Source: Empedobacter stercoris (GTDB taxonomy: Bacteria > Bacteroidota > Bacteroidia > Flavobacteriales > Weeksellaceae). Taken from it: a DNA stretch of 48,258 nt. The DNA is taken from assembly GCF_965137335.1 (NCBI RefSeq), contig NZ_CBCRZD010000021.1; one strand, written 5' to 3'. The position numbers and the translations under genes were made by a program. The notes under the pieces are model-generated. The model saw nothing but the letters and a program-made list of their open reading frames with translations, did not search any database and was not told the origin of the DNA. Shown piece after piece: positions 33,781 through 40,694 of this stretch (position 1 is the stretch's first letter; every line of letters begins with the position of its first letter).

Positions 33781-33810
33781 AAAATACCTCTCGATTATGA
33801 GAGGTATTTT
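33781..33810 (+). terminator. Hairpin terminator after the second S8 protease gene
   Basis: Twelve-base-pair perfect stem AAAATACCTCTC / GAGAGGTATTTT, loop GATTAT, then more T. Confidence 0.9.
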
Positions 33811-33928
33811 TTTTAATAAAAATTGTTTAAATCGTATTATACTTTGGGCTTTTCTATTCAGGAATAACAGCTTTAATGGTTTGTTCTATGGCGTTTTTTA
33901 GCTAATATATTTTATAAATCTTGAAGAA

Positions 33929-33958
33929 AAAATCCAGTTAAATCGTTAACTGGATTTT
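33929..33958 (-). terminator. Hairpin terminator of the sigma-54 activator/lipoprotein operon
   Basis: Eleven-base-pair stem AATCCAGTTAA / TTAACTGGATT with loop ATCG, immediately downstream of the minus-strand lipoprotein gene. Confidence 0.85.
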
Positions 33959-33968
33959 TATTTGATTA

Positions 33969-34484
33969 TTATTGATCTAATTTTATTTTTTGTTGACTTT
34001 GTTGCAATTGATACAACTCAATAATATCTTCGATTGGATAATTGAACCAATCTACTTGTTTTTTTATTTTTGAATTTTCGTCCAAATATAAAAAAGTGGT
34101 AAACTTCATCGAAGGAAAATTCATTCCATTATAGGTGTAAGCAGAAAATTCTCCATTGGCAATAATCATCGAATCATTTGAAAATAAATCTTTTACTTCC
34201 AACAGTTGGTTGTTCTCATACTGCATAGTCGTATCATTCCAACGCACAATTTCATTCAAAAGATAGCGAGGATCAATTGTTGAAGCACCCGAATATTGGG
34301 CTACATTTTCGTATACCAAACTATCGTTATAAAAAGACAACATTTTTTTATAATCAGAACGAGTAGAGTAATTTTCGAAAAATCGTTTTCCTAATTCATC
34401 ATTTTTATTTGATGAATCTGAATTACAACTCACCAAATTAGTTAATATTAAAACACTGAAAATCCACGTAAATATTATTTTCAT
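33969..34484 (-). CDS. Lipoprotein with NTF2/SnoaL-like domain
   Basis: A 171-residue protein with a clear lipobox, LVSC (Cys20), after a hydrophobic signal. The mature part (about 30-155) has the helix-then-sheet layout of NTF2/SnoaL-like proteins: an early RFFENYSTRSDYKKMLSFYNDSLVYEN segment (given loosely), a middle helix, and late strands KFTTFLYLDENSKIKKQVDW. This fold binds small ligands or acts as a scaffold; no catalytic pair is obvious. The start overlaps the upstream lipoprotein gene by four bases (ATGA). It is the last gene of the operon led by the sigma-54 activator. Fold assignment is moderate; role unknown. Confidence 0.6.
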   Translation of the reverse strand: MKIIFTWIFSVLILTNLVSCNSDSSNKNDELGKRFFENYSTRSDYKKMLSFYNDSLVYENVAQYSGASTIDPRYLLNEIVRWNDTTMQYENNQLLEVKDLFSNDSMIIANGEFSAYTYNGMNFPSMKFTTFLYLDENSKIKKQVDWFNYPIEDIIELYQLQQSQQKIKLDQ

Positions 34485-34909
34485 TTTTCTGAAATTCTAG
34501 TTAAATAATTTTCGCCATTATCGTCTGCCATTCCATCTTCATTTAGAATCATGATCTCCGAATTATCTGACCAACGTAAAAACTGAAAAGGTAATTTTTT
34601 CTTTTTAGGCGCGAGTTCTATTAAAGAACCATCATCTTTTTTAAACAATTCTCCTTCAAACGATTGACCTTTGTACTCTACTAAAAATGATTTTTCAGTC
34701 AATTTCAAGATGATTTTATCACCATAGTAATTCCCTTCAAAAATTCCTTTGTAAACGAGCGTTTCATTCGTAAAGACAGAACTTTTTTCTAATGACAATA
34801 CGTCTTCATGCGACAAACCATCAGAACTTTTGTCTATTTCTGTTTTTTCACTCTTACACGAAAACATCAAAAAAATAAAAGCTATTAGAAAAAGAACATT
34901 TCTTGTCAT
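34481..34909 (-). CDS. Small lipoprotein, possibly NlpE-like beta-barrel
   Basis: A 142-residue protein with signal and lipobox MFSC (Cys18). The mature region is mostly short beta strands (YKGIFEGNYYGDKIILKL, SFLVEYKGQSFEGELF, IMILNEDGM) recalling the small barrel of NlpE-type copper/envelope-stress lipoproteins, but the usual CxxC is absent, so this is a weak resemblance. It starts nine bases after the sigma-54 activator's stop and is coupled to the next lipoprotein by a four-base overlap. Co-transcription suggests it may be an envelope sensor or an output of that regulator; this is inferred. Confidence 0.5.
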   Translation of the reverse strand: MTRNVLFLIAFIFLMFSCKSEKTEIDKSSDGLSHEDVLSLEKSSVFTNETLVYKGIFEGNYYGDKIILKLTEKSFLVEYKGQSFEGELFKKDDGSLIELAPKKKKLPFQFLRWSDNSEIMILNEDGMADDNGENYLTRISEK

Positions 34910-34918
34910 GAAAACAGT

Positions 34919-36088
34919 TTATTTTTTCACAAATTGTTCAACATCTTTTCTTGAAATTGGATCATCTCCGAGAATTAATAATCGTTCAACAACATTTCTC
35001 AACTCGCGTATGTTTCCTGTCCAATCCAATTCTTTTAAAGCATCGTAAGCCGATTTATCAAAAGATTTTTGACTTGTTGTGTCTGTTATAAAATGTTCTA
35101 CCAATAATGGGATATCATCCTTGCGGTCATTAAGAGCAGGAACATTAATAATAATAACAGCCAAACGATGGTATAAATCTTCGCGAAAGCGACCTTCTTC
35201 AATCTCTTTACGTAAGTCTTTATTAGTTGCTGCAATTACACGAACATTTACATTAATTTCCTTTTCAGAACCAACTGGTGAAACCTTTCCTTCTTGCAAC
35301 GCTCGCAAAACTTTGGCCTGTGCAGAAAGACTCATATCCCCTATTTCATCTAAGAAAATTGTACCTTCGTTTGCTAATTCAAATTTTCCTTGTTTATCTT
35401 TAACAGCACCTGTAAACGAACCTTTTACATGTCCAAATAATTCGCTTTCTATTAATTCTGCAGGAATCGCAGCACAATTCACTTCAACTAAAGGTTTAAC
35501 ACTACGGTCACTTTTTTCATGTAAATGATGAGCAACTAATTCTTTTCCTGTTCCATTTGGTCCAAGAATAAGTACACGAGCATCTGTAGCAGCTACTTTA
35601 TCAATAATTTGTTTTACTTCAGCAATTGCTGGAGCTTCACCAATCATTTCATATTTTTTTGCTACTTTTTTCTTTAATGCTTTATTTTCTTTCTTTAATT
35701 CTTTGTTCGTAGACAATAACGATTTACGATCTAAGGCATTGCGAACAGTGGTTAATAATTTATTTAAATCTGGTGGTTTTGATATAAAATCATAGGCACC
35801 TTTCTTTATTGCGTCTACAGCCAAATCCACGTCACCATGTCCAGTGATCATTACCATTGTTAAATCAGGATTGTATTCCATCGCTTCCGAAAGAACCTCC
35901 ATCCCATCTTTCAATGGCATTTTAATATCACTTATAATTAAGTCGTACTCTTTTTCTTTTATTTTTTCAATTCCAACCACTCCGTTTTCTGCTTCATCAA
36001 CTTTCCATTTCGGATTTTCGTCCATTAGGATACTTTTCAAAACATTTCGGATAGCCTGTTCATCCTCGATTAATAAGATATTTGACAT
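34919..36088 (-). CDS. NtrC-family sigma-54 response regulator without a visible DNA-binding domain
   Basis: A 389-residue response regulator. The receiver domain (1-120) has phospho-acceptor Asp54 and the SKPP switch near 103-106. A charged Lys/Glu-rich linker (about 123-146) leads to the AAA+ domain (about 148-375) with Walker A GPNGTGKE (176-183), sigma-54-contact loop GSFTGA (223-228, canonical GAFTGA) and Walker B FLDEIGD. NtrC-type activators normally end in a Fis-type HTH; here the protein stops right after the sensor-2 region at KDVEQFVKK. It may work without specific DNA binding, as FlgR-like proteins do. No histidine kinase gene is adjacent; two lipoprotein genes follow in the operon. 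Confidence 0.88.
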   Translation of the reverse strand: MSNILLIEDEQAIRNVLKSILMDENPKWKVDEAENGVVGIEKIKEKEYDLIISDIKMPLKDGMEVLSEAMEYNPDLTMVMITGHGDVDLAVDAIKKGAYDFISKPPDLNKLLTTVRNALDRKSLLSTNKELKKENKALKKKVAKKYEMIGEAPAIAEVKQIIDKVAATDARVLILGPNGTGKELVAHHLHEKSDRSVKPLVEVNCAAIPAELIESELFGHVKGSFTGAVKDKQGKFELANEGTIFLDEIGDMSLSAQAKVLRALQEGKVSPVGSEKEINVNVRVIAATNKDLRKEIEEGRFREDLYHRLAVIIINVPALNDRKDDIPLLVEHFITDTTSQKSFDKSAYDALKELDWTGNIRELRNVVERLLILGDDPISRKDVEQFVKK

Positions 36089-36111
36089 CGTTAATATCGT
36101 TTATTTTTATA

Positions 36112-36119
36112 CAAAATTA
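36112..36119 (-). promoter_or_regulatory. -7 promoter element of the sigma-54 activator operon
   Basis: TAATTTTG on the minus strand, an exact TAnnTTTG match, 23 bases before the ATG at 36088. Confidence 0.45.
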
Positions 36120-36121
36120 AA

Positions 36122-36160
36122 TAGACTCAAAGATAACTGAAATTATTATTCTTGAGTCTA
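36122..36160 (-). terminator. Probable terminator of the acyl-CoA ligase gene
   Basis: Nine-base-pair stem TAGACTCAA / TTGAGTCTA with a long AT-rich loop, between the ligase gene and the next minus-strand promoter. Confidence 0.55.
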
Positions 36161-36183
36161 CTTTTATTTCTTTTTAATGATTT

Positions 36184-37824
36184 TTAAGATGTTTTTACTT
36201 TTTGAGCGGTTTCTAGGTTTAATTCTCGAATTGAGACTTCACGCATTTCTATTTTTCTGATTTTACCAGATATTGTCATTGGAAATTCAGTTACAAATTT
36301 CCAAAATTTTGGACGTTTAAAATGTGCAATTGATAAACAGTATTCTTTTAGTTCATCTTCTGTTACTGTTATACCTTCTTTCACTTTTACCCATGCCATC
36401 ACTTCTTCACCATATTTAATACTTGGAACTCCAATAATTTGAACATCCGAAATTGCTTCGTGTTCATACAAAAAGTCTTCGATCTCTTTAGGTGAAATAT
36501 TTTCACCACCTCTAATAATAATATCTTTAATTCTTCCTGTAATATTAATATAACCATCGACATCCATCGTCGCTAAATCTCCGGTATGCAACCAGTTATT
36601 TTCATCTATCACTTGAGCAGTTGCTTCTGGATTATTCCAATATTTTTGCATAACTGAATAACCTCTAGTGCAAAATTCACCAGCAATGCCACGAGGTAAT
36701 ATTTCACCTGTTTGCGGATCAATAATTTTAATTTCTAAATGGTCTTGAACTGTACCAACCGTTGAAACTTGTTTTTCTAAAGGGGTACCGATAATTGTTT
36801 GGGTCGAAACCGGAGAAGTTTCCGTCATTCCATAACAAATAGACACTTCTTTCATATTCATTTTGGATTGAACTTTCTTCATGATTTCAATTGGACAAGG
36901 CGATCCTGCCATTACGCCAGTTCTTAAAGAAGATAAATCAAAACGATCAAAATTTGGCAATTCCAATTCCGCTATAAACATCGTAGGAACTCCATAAAGA
37001 GAAGTACATTTCTCTATTTCTACAGCATTTAGCGTTTTTTCTGGATCAAAACTTTCAGATGGGATGACCATACAGGCACCATGAGAAGTACAAGCCATAT
37101 TTCCGATAACCATTCCAAAACAATGATAAAAAGGAACTGGTATACATACACGATCTAAATGTGTGTAATTTAATCGTATTCCAATAAAGAAACCATTATT
37201 CAATAAATTATGATGTGTTAGAGTAACACCTTTCGGAAAACCTGTTGTCCCAGAAGTATACTGAATATTAACTGCATCATCAAACTGTACGGATTGTTCG
37301 ATTTGATGAATTTCGGATGTTGATATTTCTTCACCTTGTTCTAAAAAATCATTCCAATTTTCTTCAAAAATGATAATATGTTCTAACATTTTAGCATTTT
37401 GCTTCACATTGTTCAACATGATTTTATATTGACTTGATTTGAAACTTAAAGCTGCAAAAACAGCTGAAATTTCGGCTTGATTTAAAACAAATTCAAGTTC
37501 ATTTTCTCTGTATGCAGGATTAAGGTTAACGAGAATCATTCCGACACGAGCAGTTGCATACTGCAATAATGTCCATTCGGCGCGATTAGGTGCCCAAATT
37601 CCAACACGATCACCTTTTTTTAGGCCAATTGCAATTAATGATTTAGCAATTTGTTCTGTTTGAGAATAAAACTCTGTATAGGTCGCACGGTAATTTTGAT
37701 CAACGCAAACCAATGCCTCTTGCTGAGGATATTTTGCGACAGTATTGCGTAAATTTTCTCCAATTGTTTCTCCCAATAGAGGATATTTAGAAGCACCGCT
37801 TGAGTATGATAAGTTCGCTATCAT
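36184..37824 (-). CDS. Fatty acyl-CoA synthetase (AMP-binding ligase)
   Basis: A 546-residue ANL-superfamily ligase that activates a carboxylic acid to acyl-AMP and then acyl-CoA. The P-loop YTSGTTGFPKG (about 190-200), the A5-type YGMTETSP, the ribose-binding TGDLA, the hinge GRIKDIIIRGGENI and the C-terminal Lys in SGKIRK are all present. Overall it resembles medium/long-chain fatty acid ligases rather than acetyl-CoA synthetase. It is cytoplasmic or loosely membrane-bound and probably feeds fatty acid oxidation. It is monocistronic, with a TATGTTTG element 38 bases upstream. The chain-length preference is not predictable. Confidence 0.9.
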   Translation of the reverse strand: MIANLSYSSGASKYPLLGETIGENLRNTVAKYPQQEALVCVDQNYRATYTEFYSQTEQIAKSLIAIGLKKGDRVGIWAPNRAEWTLLQYATARVGMILVNLNPAYRENELEFVLNQAEISAVFAALSFKSSQYKIMLNNVKQNAKMLEHIIIFEENWNDFLEQGEEISTSEIHQIEQSVQFDDAVNIQYTSGTTGFPKGVTLTHHNLLNNGFFIGIRLNYTHLDRVCIPVPFYHCFGMVIGNMACTSHGACMVIPSESFDPEKTLNAVEIEKCTSLYGVPTMFIAELELPNFDRFDLSSLRTGVMAGSPCPIEIMKKVQSKMNMKEVSICYGMTETSPVSTQTIIGTPLEKQVSTVGTVQDHLEIKIIDPQTGEILPRGIAGEFCTRGYSVMQKYWNNPEATAQVIDENNWLHTGDLATMDVDGYINITGRIKDIIIRGGENISPKEIEDFLYEHEAISDVQIIGVPSIKYGEEVMAWVKVKEGITVTEDELKEYCLSIAHFKRPKFWKFVTEFPMTISGKIRKIEMREVSIRELNLETAQKVKTS

Positions 37825-37861
37825 CTATTTATATTCTTTATTTTAAAAATTACTTTACTCT

Positions 37862-37869
37862 CAAACATA
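37862..37869 (-). promoter_or_regulatory. -7 promoter element of the acyl-CoA ligase gene
   Basis: TATGTTTG on the minus strand, an exact TAnnTTTG match, 38 bases before the ATG. Confidence 0.5.
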
Positions 37870-38042
37870 GCAACGTTTTTTCGGAAAAGAAACTTATCAA
37901 ATGCAAGATTTTAAATATCTATAAGAATCATATTTTTTTATTAGATTTAAAATTAATTTCAAAAAAATGTAGCATAAATTTTAACAAATACTTAAAATAA
38001 GTCATTTTAATAATGCTTAAATTGTAAAAAATTACAAAAAAA

Positions 38043-38534
38043 ATGAATACAATAAACCATGAAAATTATACTTCTATTTATGATGGAATAGAAGTCGTAG
38101 ATGCTTTACAAACAAGAATTGCTGATATCAAAAAAACCTTAACAATTGTTACCGAATTAAATAAGTGGGATTATGCTTATGCTGAGGAAAAATGGACAAT
38201 AAAGGAAATGATACAACATTGCATTGATTGTGAACGTATTTTTTCATATCGTGCTCAGCATATTGCGAGAGAAGATGCTCAGACATTAAATTTTTTTGAT
38301 GAAAATGCCTACGTTTTGACTTCTAACGCAAAAAGTCGAAAACCAGAAGAATTGATCAAAGAATGGACGAATTTGATGAAAGCTACGTATTTTCAATTCA
38401 AATCTTTTGACGATGAAACCTTAAATAGGATTGGAAAAGTTGGTGATCGAGAATTTTCTGTCGAAAAAATTGGTTTTGTAATGGCTGGTCATTCTATTCA
38501 CCATATGAATGTAATTAACGGACGATATTTATAA
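38043..38534 (+). CDS. DinB-family putative metal-dependent protein
   Basis: A 163-residue four-helix-bundle protein of the DinB/YfiT-like superfamily. The expected metal-binding histidines are visible: His in MIQHCIDCER (about 57) and the pair in GHSIHHMNVI near the C terminus. The early KWTIKEMIQH segment, just after a W-D-Y-A-Y-A-E-E stretch, is the usual DinB_2 pattern. Relatives include thiol-transferases that use bacillithiol or mycothiol and proteins of unknown role; Bacteroidota have many copies. No Cys-based partner is nearby. It is monocistronic and convergent with the SulP gene through a shared terminator. Confidence 0.8.
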   Translation: MNTINHENYTSIYDGIEVVDALQTRIADIKKTLTIVTELNKWDYAYAEEKWTIKEMIQHCIDCERIFSYRAQHIAREDAQTLNFFDENAYVLTSNAKSRKPEELIKEWTNLMKATYFQFKSFDDETLNRIGKVGDREFSVEKIGFVMAGHSIHHMNVINGRYL

Positions 38535-38539
38535 CATCT

Positions 38540-38560
38540 GACAGCTTTTATAAAGCTGTC
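38540..38560. terminator. Bidirectional hairpin terminator
   Basis: Nine-base-pair perfect stem GACAGCTTT / AAAGCTGTC with a three-base loop, between convergent genes. Confidence 0.85.
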
Positions 38561-38563
38561 TTT

Positions 38564-40093
38564 TTATTTCGGCATCACTTTGTACGTTGGATCTTCTTCT
38601 ATATTAACTTCTATCACACCTTTCGCTTGATCTAATAGTAATATAGAATCTTTACTTAAATGACGCAAAATAACTTTTTTATTTTGTTGTGTATATTTAA
38701 AAGTAATTATATTTAAAGCATTTATTGCACTCATATCCACTATTCTACTCTCTTTCAAATCAATAACAATTTCATTTGGATCATTTATGATATCAAATTT
38801 ATCTAAAAAAGTAGATGCAGAACCAAAGAAAAGTGGACCATATATTTCATAAATTTTACGACCATTGTCATCGATAGATTTTCTGGCTCTTATTCGTTTC
38901 GCATTATCCCAAGCAAAAACCAAAGCAGAAACAATGACTCCAACAAAAACAGCTAAAGCAAGATTATGAAGAACAACAGTTATAAGTGCAACTAAAACAC
39001 TTACAAAAATATCTGATTTAGGCATTTTTGTAATTAATTTAAAAAATCCCCATTTAAATGTTGAAATTGCTACCATCATCATCACGCCAACTAAAGCTGC
39101 CATCGGAATTTTTTCTATAATTGGCGCTCCAACCAAAATAATAACCAAGATTGTTATTGCTCCTATTGCTGGGCCAAGTCGAGATCGTGAACCTGCATCA
39201 AGATTGACAAAAGTTTGTGCAATCATTGCGCATCCCCCCATCCCTCCAAAAAATCCATTGGTCATATTAGCAATACCTTGCGCCATGCATTCTTTATTCG
39301 AGTTCCCTTTGCTTTCTGTCACCTCATCAACTAACGTTAGTGTAAGTAAAGTTTCTATCAATCCTACCGATCCCATAATAATCGAATACGGTAAAATAAT
39401 CTTAAAGGTTTCTAAAGTTAATGGAACACTTGGAATATGAAAAACAGGTAATTCTCCTTTGATGGTTGCTATATCACCTACCGTTTTAGTATCAATTTGA
39501 AAACCTAAAACCAACAAAAAAGTGATCAGAATTGCAATCAATGAAGCAGGAATTACTTTAGTTATTTTCGGAAAAAAGTAAACAATTAAAATGGTGATAA
39601 ACGTTAATCCTAACATTATATAAAGAGACGTTGCTGATAACCAATGCGTAACCCCTTCTGATGTTGATTTGAATTGTTCGATTTGTGACATAAAGATCAC
39701 GATTGCCAAACCGTTTAGAAAACCATACATAACAGGTTGAGGAATTAAACGAACAAATCTTCCAAGTTTAAAAATACCCACTATTAGTTGAAAAACACCT
39801 GCCAATGCTACTGCTGCAAAAATATATTGTTCACCATAAGTCGCATTTAAGGCAATTAGCGTAATAACCGTAGCTCCTGCTCCTCCTGAAACCATTGCTG
39901 GTCGACCTCCAAAAATTGAAGTTACAATTCCCATAATAAAGGCTCCATAAAGACCAATTAAAGGTGATAAACCTGCTAAAATAGCAAAAGAGAGCGATTC
40001 TGGAATCATGGTCATTGCAACAGTTAATCCAGCCAAAATTTCATTCTTAATATTCAGTTTAGAGTTCGTATTTATAAAGTTTGAAAAAGGCAT
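38564..40093 (-). CDS. SulP-family inorganic anion transporter with STAS domain
   Basis: A 509-residue carrier with about 11-14 membrane helices (about 15-400) and a C-terminal STAS domain (about 410-505) with the LKESRIVDMSAINAL core. AGLTVAMTMIPESLSFAILAG, close to the N terminus, is the SulP signature. Relatives carry sulfate, bicarbonate or dicarboxylates; no carbonic anhydrase or sulfate-assimilation gene is adjacent to decide. The frame is open 13 codons further to 40132, but a TACTTTTG promoter element at 40116-40123 lies inside that extension, so I place the start at 40093. It is divergent from the OsmC gene. Confidence 0.9.
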   Translation of the reverse strand: MPFSNFINTNSKLNIKNEILAGLTVAMTMIPESLSFAILAGLSPLIGLYGAFIMGIVTSIFGGRPAMVSGGAGATVITLIALNATYGEQYIFAAVALAGVFQLIVGIFKLGRFVRLIPQPVMYGFLNGLAIVIFMSQIEQFKSTSEGVTHWLSATSLYIMLGLTFITILIVYFFPKITKVIPASLIAILITFLLVLGFQIDTKTVGDIATIKGELPVFHIPSVPLTLETFKIILPYSIIMGSVGLIETLLTLTLVDEVTESKGNSNKECMAQGIANMTNGFFGGMGGCAMIAQTFVNLDAGSRSRLGPAIGAITILVIILVGAPIIEKIPMAALVGVMMMVAISTFKWGFFKLITKMPKSDIFVSVLVALITVVLHNLALAVFVGVIVSALVFAWDNAKRIRARKSIDDNGRKIYEIYGPLFFGSASTFLDKFDIINDPNEIVIDLKESRIVDMSAINALNIITFKYTQQNKKVILRHLSKDSILLLDQAKGVIEVNIEEDPTYKVMPK

Positions 40094-40115
40094 TCCGTTT
40101 TGATTAAAATTGTTA

Positions 40116-40123
40116 CAAAAGTA
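40116..40123 (-). promoter_or_regulatory. -7 promoter element of the SulP gene; decides the start
   Basis: TACTTTTG on the minus strand, an exact TAnnTTTG match, 23 bases before the ATG at 40093 and downstream of the alternative ATG at 40132. Confidence 0.5.
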
Positions 40124-40168
40124 AGCAATCATATTTACGAAATATTAAGTACTAAAATTTAAAAAGAT

Positions 40169-40176
40169 TATTTTTG
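40169..40176 (+). promoter_or_regulatory. -7 promoter element of the OsmC-family gene
   Basis: TATTTTTG, an exact TAnnTTTG match, 15 bases before the TTG start at 40191. Confidence 0.45.
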
Positions 40177-40190
40177 ATAAAAATTTTCAA

Positions 40191-40655
40191 TTGAAACATA
40201 TTTTTAAAACTACATTAAACTGGATTAAAAAAGAGCCTATTTCAGATTCTTCAGAAAGATTTTACACAAAAAGTCATCATATTTCGAGTGAAGGAAAACC
40301 TAATTTAGAAATTTCGGCAGCAAAAGCTTTCAAAGGAGATCCTAATTTATATAATCCCGAAGATTTGTTATTAAGTAGTTTAACTTCATGCCATATGATG
40401 TCGTACTTATATTGTTGTGCTCAACATAAAATTGAGGTCATTTCTTACACTGATCATTCTGAAGCAACTTTAGTTGTGAATGCAGATGGAAGTGGAAAAA
40501 TTATTGTAGTCAATTTATTTCCAGAAGTTATTATTGCTGATGAAACGCAAATTGAGCTCGCTCTTTCTTTGCATAAAAAAGCAAATGAATTGTGTTTTAT
40601 TGCAAATTCATGCAATTTTCCTGTTTATCATAATTCAACATGTACTACACCATAA
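40191..40655 (+). CDS. OsmC-family protein with a TTG start
   Basis: A 154-residue protein of the OsmC/Ohr superfamily, whose members use two cysteines to reduce organic peroxides. Family landmarks are NPEDLLLSSLTSCHM (about 56-70; the Cys is the expected peroxidatic one) and the late LCFIANSCNFP segment holding the resolving Cys candidate. Start codon: no ATG occurs before residue 69, so the start is the TTG at 40191, supported by a promoter element 15 bases upstream and a sensible N terminus. It is divergent from the SulP gene and ends at a shared terminator. Organic peroxide detoxification is likely but substrate and reductant are not shown. Confidence 0.82.
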   Translation: MKHIFKTTLNWIKKEPISDSSERFYTKSHHISSEGKPNLEISAAKAFKGDPNLYNPEDLLLSSLTSCHMMSYLYCCAQHKIEVISYTDHSEATLVVNADGSGKIIVVNLFPEVIIADETQIELALSLHKKANELCFIANSCNFPVYHNSTCTTP

Positions 40656-40656
40656 A

Positions 40657-40680
40657 AAAACCGAGTTAATACTCGGTTTT
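40657..40680. terminator. Bidirectional hairpin terminator between the OsmC gene and uvrA
   Basis: Ten-base-pair perfect stem AAAACCGAGT / ACTCGGTTTT with loop TAAT, between convergent genes. Confidence 0.88.
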
Positions 40681-40694
40681 ATACATTTTGTTCG

